Assembly (NCBI RefSeq): GCF_000966285.1
Contig: NZ_KQ031391.1
Span: 6,572,430 to 6,636,429 of the forward strand
From: Pseudofrankia sp. DC12
Lineage (GTDB): Bacteria > Actinomycetota > Actinomycetes > Frankiales > Frankiaceae
Direction: 5' to 3'
DNA: 64,000 nt
Shown: positions 1-8,659 of the stretch, piece after piece
Layout of the letters: every line of letters begins with the position of its first letter
Position numbering within the stretch: position 1 is the stretch's first letter
Notes under the pieces: generated by a model
The model's database searches: none
What the model saw: the letters and a program-made list of their open reading frames with translations, nothing else
What the model was told of the DNA's origin: nothing
Program-made: the position numbers and the translations under genes

Positions 1-739
1 GGCCGGTGCGCGACCACGGGTCGGCCGGGTCCGGCCCCTCCATGACCTCGGCGACGGCCCGCGCCAGCGACAGGTCGCGGGCGAAGACGGTGACGCAGTC
101 CAGGCTGTAGCAGGCCGGCACGACCCCGGTCACCGGGACGAGGCCCTTCGTCGGCTTCACCCCGACGAGGCCGTTGAGCGCGGCCGGTACCCGGCCCGAG
201 CCGGCCGTGTCGGTACCGAGCGCCACGTCGACGATCCCGAGCGCCACGGCGACCGCGGACCCGGACGACGACCCGCCGGAGATCCGGGCCGGGTCCCAGG
301 CGTTGCGCACCGCCCCGTAGGGGGAGCGGGTGCCGACGAGGCCGGTGGCGAACTGGTCCAGGTTGGTCTTGCCGATCATGATGGCGCCGGCGGCCCGCAG
401 CCGGGCGACGGAGGTCGCGTCGGCGGCCGGCTCATAGGAGTAGGACGCGGCCGCCGCGGTCGTCGGCAGCCCGGCGACGTCGATGTTGTCCTTGACCGCC
501 ACCACGACCCCGGCGAGGGGCAGCGCCGGGTCGATACCCGCCGCCTCCGCGAGGACGTCGTCCCGGTCCCGCAGGCTGATCCACACCTCCGGCCGGTCGA
601 CCTTGGCGAGCCGCGCGAACGCCGCCTCGACCCGCTCCACCGGCTTCACGCCCGGCCCACCGACGCCCGGCCCGCCCGCGACCGGCCCAGCTGTCGACCC
701 GCTCACGGCGTCTCGGGTTCGCTCCGTCGCTTCACTCAT
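1..739 (-). CDS. atzF: Allophanate hydrolase, N-terminal amidase part (3' end outside window)
   Basis: Read on the minus strand from ATG at 739, the frame stays open to the window edge (at least 246 residues). It carries the amidase-signature core: a Lys in AVKDNID (about residue 63), the glycine/serine loop ISGGSSSGSAVAVALG (about 133-148) and the following GTDTAGSGRVPAALNG stretch with the acyl-enzyme Ser. DTAGSGRVPA followed by GLVGVKPTKG is typical of AtzF/Dur1-type allophanate hydrolases. These convert allophanate to CO2 and two ammonia. The gene lies 135 bp downstream of the biotin carboxylase gene and is the last visible gene of the operon. The C-terminal domain cannot be seen. A generic amidase is possible, but context strongly favours allophanate hydrolase. 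Confidence 0.88.
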   Translation of the reverse strand, partial: MSEATERTRDAVSGSTAGPVAGGPGVGGPGVKPVERVEAAFARLAKVDRPEVWISLRDRDDVLAEAAGIDPALPLAGVVVAVKDNIDVAGLPTTAAAASYSYEPAADATSVARLRAAGAIMIGKTNLDQFATGLVGTRSPYGAVRNAWDPARISGGSSSGSAVAVALGIVDVALGTDTAGSGRVPAALNGLVGVKPTKGLVPVTGVVPACYSLDCVTVFARDLSLARAVAEVMEGPDPADPWSRTG

Positions 740-874
740 CGCCCCCCCCGTTCGTCGCATCCGCGCCGAACGGGGACCCCTGCTCGTGGCCATCCTCGTC
801 CCTCGGACGTCCACTCCGCGAGCTCACTCCCGGGGTTCCTGGCCGATCGGCGGAGCCGACCGGGAAGGCCCGGC

Positions 875-3800
875 TCACGGGCGGACCGCCGCGAGGACCT
901 GGCCGGGGGCGACCTGCTCACCCGGGCGGACGTAGATCTCCAACAGCGTTCCGCCCACCGGCGCGGTCACCTTCGTCTCCATCTTCATCGCCTCCAGGGA
1001 CAGCACCGGCTCGTCGGCCGCGACGAGGGTGCCCGGCTCGGCGGCCAGCTGCCAGACGGTCGCCGTGAACGGCGCCGTGACCGCGACCACGCCCGCAGGC
1101 AGCTCGACGTCAGCACCGGCCGCGACCACAGGCTCGTCCCGCCGGTCGAACTCGCCGGCGGCCCGCCAGCGTTCCTTCTCCGCCTCGAACGCCGCCGCCT
1201 GGGTGGCGCGGAACGCGGCGATCGAGCCCGCGTTCGCGGCCAGGAACGCGTTGTACTCGGCGATGGAGAAGGTGCCGTCCTCGGTGTCGCACGCGCCCCG
1301 GCCCGCGTCGGTCTCGGCCCGTAGCTCCAGCAGCTCGTCCGCGCTCACCGGGTACCACTCGATCCGGTCGAAGAAGCGCAGCGCCCACGGGTGCTCGGCG
1401 AACATCCCGCGGCGGCGGAAACGGTTCCACACCTGCACGGTACGGCCGACGAACTGGTATCCGCCCGGTCCTTCCATCCCGTAGATGCACAGGTAGGCGC
1501 CGCCGATGCCGACCGAGTTCTCCGCCGTCCAGGTACGCGCCGGGTTGTACTTCGTCGTCACCAGCCGGTGGCGCGGATCCAGCGGGGTCGCGACCGGCGC
1601 GCCGAGGTATACATCGCCGAGGCCGAGCACCAGGTAGCGGGCGTCGAACACGGTCCGGTACACGTCGTCGACCGAGCCCAGCCCGTTGATCCGCCGGATG
1701 AACTCGATGTTCCACGGGCACCAGGGCGCGTCGGCGCGCACCCCCGCCATGTACCGCTCGATCGCGAGCCTGGTCGCCGGGTCGTCCCAGGACAGCGGCA
1801 GCCGGACCCGCCGGGACGGGACGACGAGCGCCTCGGTCGCCGGCACCTCGTCCTCCAGCTCGCGCAGCAGCGCGGTCAGGTCGCGGGCCCGCAGCACCGA
1901 CGCGTCGGTGTGGATCTGCAGCGACCGGATGCCGGGCGTGACGTCGACGATCCCGGCCGGCGCGTGTGCGGCCAGCGTCTCGCGCAGCGCGTGGACCCGC
2001 ATCCGCAGCCCGACGTCCAGCGTCATCGGGCCGTACTCGACGAGCACGTTGTCGTCGCCGTCGCGCCGGTAGGTCACGCTCGGCCTGGTGCCGGTGGCCT
2101 CGAGGCGGCCGAGCACGCCGTCGTCGCCGTCCCCGCCGTCGCTCGCGACCGTGAGCGACGCCCGCCGCTCGTCCAGCGCCGCGGCCGCGGTCTCCCGGAC
2201 GGCGACGAAGCGGACCGTGTCGCCGGGGCGCAGCTGGCCGAGCTTCCACAGCTCGCCGGACGCGACCACGGCGGGGCAGACGAAGCCACCCAGCGACGGC
2301 CCGTCCGGGCCGAGGATGATCGGCGTGTCGCCGGTGAAGTCGAGCGCGCCGACGGCGTACGCGGTGTCGTGGATGTTCGACGGGTGCAGGCCCGCCTCAC
2401 CGCCGTCGGCCCTCGCCCAGGCCGGTTTCGGGCCGATCAGCCGGATGCCGGTGCGGGCCGAGTTGTGGTGCACCTCGTAGTCGGTCGCGTAGAGGGCATC
2501 GATATCGGCCCGGGTGAAGAACTCCGGTGCCGCGTGCGGTCCCTCGGTGACGCCGATCTCCCAGCGTGAGGCCAGCGCCGGACGCCGGTCGGGCGGGGTC
2601 GGACCGGGGGTACCGGCCGGTTCGGCCGCACCGGGGCGCAGCACGTCGCCGGCGAGCAGCGCCCGCCCGGCGTGGCCGCCGAACCCGCCGAGGGTGAACG
2701 TGGAGGCGCTGCCCAGGTACTCGGGCACGTCGAGCCCGCCGTGCACGGCCAGATAGCCGCGCAGCCCGGGCCCGGTCGCCGCGCCGAGTACGAGCGTCCC
2801 GCCCGCCGGCACCGCGACCGGCTCCCACAGCGGCACGTCCATGCCTGTGCTCCCGGCGGCCGAGTGCGGGCCTGTGTCGCCGGTGGCCGAGTGCGGGCCT
2901 GTGTCGCCGGTGGCCGAGTGCGGGCCGATGAGGGTGAGTGGCACGGGCGCGCCTGTGACACACACCGTCGACGCGGTCGAGAACCGCAGGCGCAGCCCGC
3001 CGGCGGTGACCTCCAGCCCGGGTGCCCCGGGCGGGTTGCCGACGGCGAGGTTCGCCTCAGCGAACGACACCGGGTCGAACGGGCCGCTTGGCGGTACCCC
3101 GACGTGCCAGTAGCCGAGCCGGCCGGGCAGGTCCTGGACCGTGGTCAGCGGGCCGGTCGCGAGCACGTCGATCCGGGGAGCCGGGTCGGACAGCTCGGTC
3201 AGCGTCGTCGTCGCGTGCGTCGACGCGCGCAGCTCGGGGGAGTCGGTCAGCGCGCGCAGCAGGCCGAGGTTGGTGACGATGCCGTCAACCCCGCTGGCGT
3301 CCAGCGCCGCGCCGAGCAGGTCGAGCGCCGCGTCCCGGGTCGGCTGGACCGCGATCACCTTGGCGAGCAGCGGGTCGTAGAACGGGGAGACCTCCAGCCC
3401 CGTCTCGACGAAGCCGTCGACCCGGACCCCCGGGATCTCCGCGGCTTCCTGGCCGGGGAAGAAGGCTCGGGTGACCAGCCCGGCGGACGGCAGCGCGTCC
3501 TTCCCCGGGTCCTCGGCGTAGACGCGGGCCTCGACGGCGTGGCCGACCGGCGCCCAGGGCCGGGTGAACACCGTGTCGTCGACCCGCCCATCCCTGGCCA
3601 GGGTGAGCATCAGCTCGACGAGGTCTACGCCGAGGACCGCCTCGGTGACCGGGTGCTCGACCTGTAGGCGGGTGTTGACCTCCAGGAACGAGGCCTCCTC
3701 GCGCACCGGGTCGTAGACGAACTCGACGGTGCCCGCTCCGCGGTAGCCCACCGAGGCGAGCAGGTCGCGCGACGAGCGGTGCAGCAGCTCGCGGACGTGG

Positions 3801-4552
3801 CCGGGCAGCGCCGGCGCCGGCGCCTCCTCGATGACCTTCTGGTTGCGCCGCTGCAGCGAGCAGTCCCGGTCCGACAGCACCGCGACCCGGCCCGTGCCGT
3901 CGCCGAACACCTGGACCTCGACGTGACGAGCCGGGCGGACCAGCCGCTCCAGGAAAACCCCGGCCGAGCCGAAGTTCTGCGCCGCCAGCGCCTCGACGGC
4001 GGCGAACGCCTCCCGGACCTCGCCGACGGTGAAGCAGGCCCGCATGCCGATGCCACCCCCGCCGCCGGTGGCCTTCACCATCACCGGCAGCCCGGTCGTC
4101 TCGGCCGCGGCGACCGCCTCGGCGGCGCTGGCGAGCAGCTCAGTGCCGGCGAGCAGCGGGACCCCGGCGGCCTTCGCCAGCGCCTTCGCCGTGTGCTTCT
4201 CGCCGAACGCGACGATCTGGTCGGCGGTCGGCCCGGCGAACCGCAGCCCCGCCGCCTCGACGGCACGGGCGAACGCCGCGTTCTCCGAGAGGAAGCCGTA
4301 GCCAGGGTGGATGATCCTGGCGCCGTGGCGCAGCGCCGCGTCGAGGACGGCGTCGGCGCGCAGGTAGGACTCCCGGGCAGGCGCCGGGCCCAGCCGCACG
4401 GCGTGGTCGGCCTCGCGGACATGTGGCGCGGCCCGGTCGGCGTCCGAGAACACCGCCACCGTGCCCAGCCCCATCCGCCGCGCCGTCCGGATCACCCGCC
4501 GCGCGATCTCCCCCCGGTTCGCGACCAGGACGGTCGCCGGTTCCGCGCTCAC
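875..4552 (-). CDS. Biotin-dependent urea/guanidine carboxylase
   Basis: A 1225-residue multidomain biotin enzyme. The N-terminal biotin carboxylase domain (about 1-450) has VLVANRGEIARRV at the start, an ATP-grasp glycine-rich loop (KATGGGGGIGM) and the signature EVNTRLQVEHPVTE. The carboxyltransferase part follows (about 470-1010), made of KipA/AHS2- and KipI/AHS1-like halves, then a linker and a C-terminal biotinyl domain with the lysine in EAMKMETKV (about 1190). The start is GTG 4552, which overlaps the upstream stop (GTGA). Members carboxylate urea to allophanate or guanidine to carboxyguanidine with ATP and bicarbonate. The two DUF1989 genes directly upstream are the partners known from guanidine-degrading bacteria, so guanidine is the better guess. 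The sequence alone does not settle the substrate. A 27-bp in-frame repeat lies in the carboxyltransferase region. Confidence 0.9.
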   Translation of the reverse strand: MSAEPATVLVANRGEIARRVIRTARRMGLGTVAVFSDADRAAPHVREADHAVRLGPAPARESYLRADAVLDAALRHGARIIHPGYGFLSENAAFARAVEAAGLRFAGPTADQIVAFGEKHTAKALAKAAGVPLLAGTELLASAAEAVAAAETTGLPVMVKATGGGGGIGMRACFTVGEVREAFAAVEALAAQNFGSAGVFLERLVRPARHVEVQVFGDGTGRVAVLSDRDCSLQRRNQKVIEEAPAPALPGHVRELLHRSSRDLLASVGYRGAGTVEFVYDPVREEASFLEVNTRLQVEHPVTEAVLGVDLVELMLTLARDGRVDDTVFTRPWAPVGHAVEARVYAEDPGKDALPSAGLVTRAFFPGQEAAEIPGVRVDGFVETGLEVSPFYDPLLAKVIAVQPTRDAALDLLGAALDASGVDGIVTNLGLLRALTDSPELRASTHATTTLTELSDPAPRIDVLATGPLTTVQDLPGRLGYWHVGVPPSGPFDPVSFAEANLAVGNPPGAPGLEVTAGGLRLRFSTASTVCVTGAPVPLTLIGPHSATGDTGPHSATGDTGPHSAAGSTGMDVPLWEPVAVPAGGTLVLGAATGPGLRGYLAVHGGLDVPEYLGSASTFTLGGFGGHAGRALLAGDVLRPGAAEPAGTPGPTPPDRRPALASRWEIGVTEGPHAAPEFFTRADIDALYATDYEVHHNSARTGIRLIGPKPAWARADGGEAGLHPSNIHDTAYAVGALDFTGDTPIILGPDGPSLGGFVCPAVVASGELWKLGQLRPGDTVRFVAVRETAAAALDERRASLTVASDGGDGDDGVLGRLEATGTRPSVTYRRDGDDNVLVEYGPMTLDVGLRMRVHALRETLAAHAPAGIVDVTPGIRSLQIHTDASVLRARDLTALLRELEDEVPATEALVVPSRRVRLPLSWDDPATRLAIERYMAGVRADAPWCPWNIEFIRRINGLGSVDDVYRTVFDARYLVLGLGDVYLGAPVATPLDPRHRLVTTKYNPARTWTAENSVGIGGAYLCIYGMEGPGGYQFVGRTVQVWNRFRRRGMFAEHPWALRFFDRIEWYPVSADELLELRAETDAGRGACDTEDGTFSIAEYNAFLAANAGSIAAFRATQAAAFEAEKERWRAAGEFDRRDEPVVAAGADVELPAGVVAVTAPFTATVWQLAAEPGTLVAADEPVLSLEAMKMETKVTAPVGGTLLEIYVRPGEQVAPGQVLAAVRP
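2844..2924. repeat. 27-bp tandem repeat, three copies, inside the carboxylase gene
   Basis: Three head-to-tail 27-bp units (2844-2870, 2871-2897, 2898-2924). The second and third are identical; the first differs at a few bases. The length is a multiple of three, so each unit adds nine residues (GPHSATGDT type) and the reading frame is kept. The repeat falls in a probable surface loop of the carboxyltransferase region. Confidence 0.9.
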
Positions 4553-5319
4553 GCCGGCGCCACGACGATCATGCGCAGCGGGGTCGGGTTGAAGTCGTTG
4601 CACGGGTTGTTCATCTGCGGGCAGTTGGAGACCACGACCAGGACGTCCATCTCGGCGCGGAACGCGACGCGGCGGCCCGGCGCCGACAGGCCGTCGACGA
4701 TGCCGAGCGCCCCGTCCGCCTCGACGGGCACGTTCATGAACCAGTTCAGGTTGGAGACCAGGTCACGCACCCCGAGGCCGTGCCGGGACGCCTCGGCGAG
4801 GAAGTTCTCCCGGCAGCCATGGTGGAACATCACGTGATGGCCGTAGCGCAGCGTGTTCGACTCCTTGGAACACGCTCCGCCGATCGTGTCCTGCCGGTCG
4901 ATCTCGTTGGCGACGACGGTCGCCATCGGCCGGCCCTCGTTGCTGCGCAGCACGGTGCCGGTCCGGACGTAGGCGTTCTGCTGCCAGGCCAGGGTGTCCG
5001 GGACGCTGTAGCGCTCCTCGGGGCCGGCGGCGCTGTAGAGCAGGCAGTCGGCCGACTGGTTGCCGCCCACGTCGACGATCGTCAGCACCTGGCCGGTCCG
5101 CACGACGCCGGACCAGGGCGCGTTGGGCGCGACGCGCTCGTCGAGGACGACGGCGCCGGGCACGAGGCTCTCGGACCAGTCGAGGACCGACCCGGGCGCG
5201 TAGGCCGCGCCGACGGGGACGGTCGAGCCGACCGAGCCGCCGGCGACGGTCGGACAGGCCAGGACCTGGACCTGGGCCTGGACCTGGGCCTGGGCCTGGA
5301 CCTCCGAGCTCGGCATCAT
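4549..5319 (-). CDS. DUF1989 protein 2 (UAAP2; carboxyguanidine deiminase CgdB-type)
   Basis: A 256-residue DUF1989 protein. After a low-complexity start rich in Gln/Ala/Val alternation (about 5-17), the DUF1989 domain runs to the end. It has VDVGGNQSADCLLY, a GGACSKESNTLRYG motif with Cys, HHGCRENFL, and the closing NCPQMNNPCNDFNPTPLRM with two Cys typical of this family. Its start (ATG 5319) overlaps the stop of the upstream DUF1989 gene (TGATG), and its stop overlaps the carboxylase start. The pair therefore looks translationally coupled, which suits a heteromeric enzyme. In guanidine degraders the paired DUF1989 proteins deiminate carboxyguanidine to allophanate, releasing ammonia. The older name is urea amidolyase-associated protein 2. 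Family assignment is secure; the reaction is inferred from context. Confidence 0.87.
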   Translation of the reverse strand: MMPSSEVQAQAQVQAQVQVLACPTVAGGSVGSTVPVGAAYAPGSVLDWSESLVPGAVVLDERVAPNAPWSGVVRTGQVLTIVDVGGNQSADCLLYSAAGPEERYSVPDTLAWQQNAYVRTGTVLRSNEGRPMATVVANEIDRQDTIGGACSKESNTLRYGHHVMFHHGCRENFLAEASRHGLGVRDLVSNLNWFMNVPVEADGALGIVDGLSAPGRRVAFRAEMDVLVVVSNCPQMNNPCNDFNPTPLRMIVVAPA

Positions 5320-6191
5320 CACAGCCCTCGCGCTTCCCGGTAGTCGACGGTGTTCAGGTAGGCCCGGTTCAGCTCGGGCGTCGCGGCGAACCGCGGGTCG
5401 TCCGGGCCGGTCGGCGCGCCGCGCCAGGCGTGCACCCGCAGCGGGCCGACGACATAGTCGGCGCGCGGGTCCAGCGGGTGGGCGACGTTCGCGACGAGGA
5501 CCAGCAGCGGCAGCTCGGCGACCAGCTCGACGTGCGTCCCGGCGCCAGCCGGCCCCTGCCAGACCAGTGCGCCGTCGCCCTCGACCCGGACCCCCTGGAA
5601 GAACGACACGCTCGGCGGCAGGTCGCGGCGGGCCAGGCCGTGCTTCGCCGCCGCCTTCACCAGCAGTCCCCGGCCGGAGGGCGTGGGGCCCTCCGGCCGG
5701 GCGTCGCCGTACTTGTGCGTGTTGAAGGCGTCGGTGCTGGTGCCGCAGAACGCGTCGTGGCGCCCCGAGCTGTCGGCGACGATCGTGGCCAGCACCCGGC
5801 CGTCGCCGGACAGCAGCGGGTGGCCGGTCCCCAGGTAGGCCTGCCAGGGGATCTTCTGGGTGTCGGCGACGTTGAGCCGCTCGACCGGCTCGGCCGCGTT
5901 GTAGACGACCAGGTGGGCGCAGGCGTCTCCGGTCGGGTCGTCGAACCGCAGCCGGCAGCCGGCGGCGAGCACCTTGTGGGTGTAGCCGCCGGGCGCGACC
6001 GTCTCCGCCCAGACCAACGTGGCCGGATCGACTTCTGCTGGGCAGAACGGGCTGGTCGACGCCGGTAGGTACGGCATCCACGCGCTCGTCTGCCCGCCCT
6101 GCGCCCGGGCATCGGCCCGGGCGTTGCGGACGCTGTCGGTCAGGTGCTCGTCTCGCGGCGGCGCGCCGCGGGTCTCGCCGGCCATCGTCAT
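5319..6191 (-). CDS. DUF1989 protein 1 (UAAP1; carboxyguanidine deiminase CgdA-type)
   Basis: A 290-residue DUF1989 protein, longer than its downstream paralogue. An N-terminal extension of about 45 residues precedes the domain (ETVAPGGYTHKVLAAG onward). Visible family blocks are ADSSGRHDAFCGTSTDAFNTHKYGD (about 140-165, split here only by description), SFFQGVRVEGDG and the tail LVLVANVAHPLDP. It lacks the NPCNDFNPTP motif kept in the partner, consistent with two non-identical subunits. The start at ATG 6191 is preceded by an AGGAGG-type ribosome site. It lies 46 bp below the permease stop and overlaps the next gene by one base. The role is inferred to be half of the carboxyguanidine deiminase. 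Confidence 0.85.
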   Translation of the reverse strand: MTMAGETRGAPPRDEHLTDSVRNARADARAQGGQTSAWMPYLPASTSPFCPAEVDPATLVWAETVAPGGYTHKVLAAGCRLRFDDPTGDACAHLVVYNAAEPVERLNVADTQKIPWQAYLGTGHPLLSGDGRVLATIVADSSGRHDAFCGTSTDAFNTHKYGDARPEGPTPSGRGLLVKAAAKHGLARRDLPPSVSFFQGVRVEGDGALVWQGPAGAGTHVELVAELPLLVLVANVAHPLDPRADYVVGPLRVHAWRGAPTGPDDPRFAATPELNRAYLNTVDYREARGL

Positions 6192-6237
6192 GGGTGTTTC
6201 CTTCCTCCTCGCGTCCCCCGCGCGGTCAGGCGCTGGT

Positions 6238-7806
6238 TCAGGCGGCCTCTGGCAGGGCCTCGGGGGCGGCGGTGTGTGGCACGTGCGGAAGGTTGATCTT
6301 GGTGTGCAGGCGGCGGGCGGCGAAGTAGGCCGCGCCGATGGCCAGCACGATGCCGATGAACAGCAGCGCGCTCCAGCGCAGCCACCAGCCCTTGCCGCCG
6401 AGGTCGTAGATCTCCGCGCGCGGCCAGATCAGGTTGACCGCCATCCCGGCCTGGTAGAGCACCGCGATCGCGTTCAGCGGGATGCCCCAGCGGCCCATCG
6501 AGAACAGCGGCTTGCCGTCCTCGTCGACGCCACCAGGGAAGCCGTCCGTCTTGCGGTGCCTGATGCGCACGATCAGTAGCGGTAGGGTCACGCCCAGGTA
6601 GGCCAGGTAGAGCATGCCGATGCAGAGGCTGGACAGGGCCAGGAAGATGGCCGACTGGTTGATGTTGACCAGCAGCGCGGCGGCGGCGAGCACGCCGACG
6701 ACGATCGAGGTGATGATCGGCGTGCCGGTGCGGGGCGAGACCTTGCCGAGGTACTTGTGGAACGGCAGCGCGCCCTCCCTGGCCATGGAGTACATCATCC
6801 GGGCCCCGGAGGTCTGGCAGGCCAGCGTGCAGGCGAACACCGCCACGGCGATGAAGCACAGCAGCAGCCGGCCGAGCACACTGCCCAGCCGGTCGGTCAG
6901 CACGTACGCGAGGCCACCGGAGGCAAGCTTGCCGTCGTCGACGCTGGCCGCCGCCATCAGTGCGGAGATGATCAGCAGCGCCCCGCCGATGCCGGAGGTG
7001 GTCAGCGCCCGCAGGATCGTCTTCGGGGTGGTCTTGCGCGGGCTGAGGGTCTCCTCGGAGAGCTCGCCGGCCGAGTCGAAGCCGACCATGACGTACGCGG
7101 CCATCAGCGACGAGGCGAGGAACGCCGGCAGATAGTGCCCGCCGCCCGGCCAGCCGGTGTTGTGGATGACGATCTCCGGCCCGCGCTTGGGCAGGCAGAA
7201 CAGTGCGATGACGAGCACGGCGACGCCGATGATCTCGCAGATCACGCCGATGCTGGAGGCCCGTGCCGTCTCCCGGATGCCCAGGATGTTGACGACGGTG
7301 GTGATCACGAGCAGCAGGCAGCCGAGCAGGACGGCGTTCTGCGCGCCGGTCGTCGAGACCAGCGTCGGGTCGGCGTGCGAGCCGCCGACGATCTGGAAGC
7401 CGGACCAGATCTCCGGCAGCGCCGCCTGCAGGGCGATCGCCGCCGCGGCCACAGTCAGGACCTGGCCGATGATCATCGTCCAGCCGATGAACCAGCCGGC
7501 CGTCGTGCCGCCGAGGCGGCTCGACCACTGGAAGATGGCGCCCGAGATCGGCCAGCGGGCCGCGAGCTCGGAGAAGCACAGCGCGACGAGCAGCTGGCCG
7601 ACGAAGACCATCGGCCAGGTCCAGAAGAACGACGCCCCGCCGATGCCGAAGCCCAGCCCGAACAGCTGGACGACGGTGGTGAGGATCGAGACGAAGGAGA
7701 ACCCGGCGGCGAAGGACGCGAAGGTCCCGACGCCGCGGTGCAGCTCCTGCTTGTAGCCGAGCTGGCCGATGATGTCGCCCGGTGCGACGACCTCCGATGT
7801 GCTCAC
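6238..7806 (-). CDS. APC-superfamily permease of the guanidine/urea operon
   Basis: A 522-residue polytopic membrane protein with about twelve hydrophobic segments. The N-terminal stretch GTFASFAAGFSFVSILTTVVQ and the GGGAxFxWTWP-like block are typical of amino acid/polyamine/choline (APC) permeases of the choline/GABA type. The first in-frame ATG is at 7821. However, GGAGG at 7818-7814 sits seven bases before GTG 7806, so translation most likely starts there (MSTSEVVAPGD). It heads the operon with the two DUF1989 genes, carboxylase and allophanate hydrolase. It probably imports the operon's nitrogen substrate (guanidine, urea or a related cation). A 20-bp perfect palindrome lies 24 bp upstream of the start. 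Substrate is unproven. Confidence 0.85.
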   Translation of the reverse strand: MSTSEVVAPGDIIGQLGYKQELHRGVGTFASFAAGFSFVSILTTVVQLFGLGFGIGGASFFWTWPMVFVGQLLVALCFSELAARWPISGAIFQWSSRLGGTTAGWFIGWTMIIGQVLTVAAAAIALQAALPEIWSGFQIVGGSHADPTLVSTTGAQNAVLLGCLLLVITTVVNILGIRETARASSIGVICEIIGVAVLVIALFCLPKRGPEIVIHNTGWPGGGHYLPAFLASSLMAAYVMVGFDSAGELSEETLSPRKTTPKTILRALTTSGIGGALLIISALMAAASVDDGKLASGGLAYVLTDRLGSVLGRLLLCFIAVAVFACTLACQTSGARMMYSMAREGALPFHKYLGKVSPRTGTPIITSIVVGVLAAAALLVNINQSAIFLALSSLCIGMLYLAYLGVTLPLLIVRIRHRKTDGFPGGVDEDGKPLFSMGRWGIPLNAIAVLYQAGMAVNLIWPRAEIYDLGGKGWWLRWSALLFIGIVLAIGAAYFAARRLHTKINLPHVPHTAAPEALPEAA

Positions 7807-7830
7807 CACGTCACCTCCCATGATCGAGGA

Positions 7831-7850
7831 TACCTGTCGGTTGACAGGTA
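7831..7850. promoter_or_regulatory. Palindromic operator upstream of the nitrogen operon
   Basis: A perfect inverted repeat, TACCTGTC-GGTT-GACAGGTA (8-bp arms, 4-bp spacer). It lies between the permease ribosome site and the upstream intergenic region. Size and symmetry fit a GntR- or TetR-type dimer. No regulator gene for it is visible in the window, and no guanidine riboswitch core was recognised here. Confidence 0.7.
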
Positions 7851-8128
7851 TTGGAAGGATCATGGGGCGGATGTGTCGCATTCCCGGATCGCCGGCGTTA
7901 ATTTCCAGTCGCCAGACCTGCGCGCACGTAAATTCCCGGCGCATCGGCGGTGGTCGGCGCATCGGCGGTTCCCGGCCTCACAGCCGGTGACGCGCGAACG
8001 CCCGGGCCCGCCGGCCTGGCGGCGGCAGCCCGGGCGACGGCGCTGCCCGGCGGCTGGGGCGGGCCGCCGGGTGGATCGGGTGTGGTCACGCGGCGCGGCC
8101 GGGCACGACGGCCCGGCCGCGCGAGCCG

Positions 8129-8200
8129 TCAGCGGAAGACCCGCCGCAGCCAGGTCGCGATGCCCTCGACGATGAGCACGGTGACGAACACCATGATCAC
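8129..8200 (-). CDS. Possible 23-residue single-span membrane peptide
   Basis: GTG at 8200 opens a 23-codon frame encoding a hydrophobic stretch (VFVTVLIVEGIATWL) and a basic tail (RRVFR). Nearly every codon ends in G or C, as in real genes here. There is no clear ribosome site, and the same frame is open upstream, so it may instead be the last piece of a lost membrane gene. It is oriented like the permease operon, whose start is about 320 bp downstream. Confidence 0.25.
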   Translation of the reverse strand: MIMVFVTVLIVEGIATWLRRVFR

Positions 8201-8239
8201 AGGTGTCGGAAAGACCGAGGCCGGCGGTACCGGACCTCG

Positions 8240-8569
8240 ATGGTGCCGAACGTGGTCAGCCTGCCGATCGACGAGGCCCGCCGCAGGCTCGCGGAGGCCG
8301 GGTTCGTCGGCGTCGCGGTCGGCCTCGGCGACGGTCCCGGGGCGCCGCTGGTCGCGATCACGCCGGAGCCGGGCGCCGTCGTCTCCAGCCAGGCGCCCGA
8401 GGCCGGCGCCCGTGTCGACGCGGGGGCGACGGTGCGCCTGTGGGTCGTGCGCGGTGGCGGGTCCGCCGGCGTCCGCGAGCCCCGCCGACCGTTCCCGGCG
8501 GCCCCGCCGGCCCGCGAGCTGCGCCTCGATCCCGGCACCGGCGACGCCGTCGCCGCGGCGGCCGACTGA
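8240..8569 (+). CDS. Small PASTA-domain protein
   Basis: A 109-residue protein consisting mainly of one PASTA domain. VPNVVSLPIDEARRRLAEAGF (about 2-22) is the classic domain opening, and ITPEPGAVVSSQAPEAGARV plus a final beta strand (VRLWVV) complete it by about residue 72. The remaining tail is Pro/Arg rich. PASTA domains bind peptidoglycan-like or beta-lactam ligands in Ser/Thr kinases and PBPs; here the domain stands alone with no kinase, transmembrane segment or obvious signal peptide. The start ATG 8240 has only a weak ribosome site. Domain call is strong; function is open. Confidence 0.75.
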   Translation: MVPNVVSLPIDEARRRLAEAGFVGVAVGLGDGPGAPLVAITPEPGAVVSSQAPEAGARVDAGATVRLWVVRGGGSAGVREPRRPFPAAPPARELRLDPGTGDAVAAAAD

Positions 8570-8659
8570 CGGGCCCGGCCCCGTGCCCCCGGCCCGGGGG
8601 CCATGCCTGCCGAGCGGTCGGCCGGGCGCTTGCGGCGACCTGACGGTTACGGTGACCCC

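Noticed and set aside
1110-2249. Long Arg/Gly/Ala-rich open frames overlapping the carboxylase and many other genes
   Set aside because: They are antisense or shifted shadows of real genes. High GC removes stop codons, and none show recognisable domains.
4552-6081. One long frame joining the two DUF1989 proteins
   Set aside because: The upstream part is a shadow of the first DUF1989 gene in another frame; the TGATG overlap at 5317-5321 defines two separate genes.
7800-8240. Guanidine-I (ykkC-type) riboswitch upstream of the nitrogen operon
   Set aside because: Searched by eye because the operon content invites it; the conserved core was not recognised on either strand. A covariance search would be decisive.
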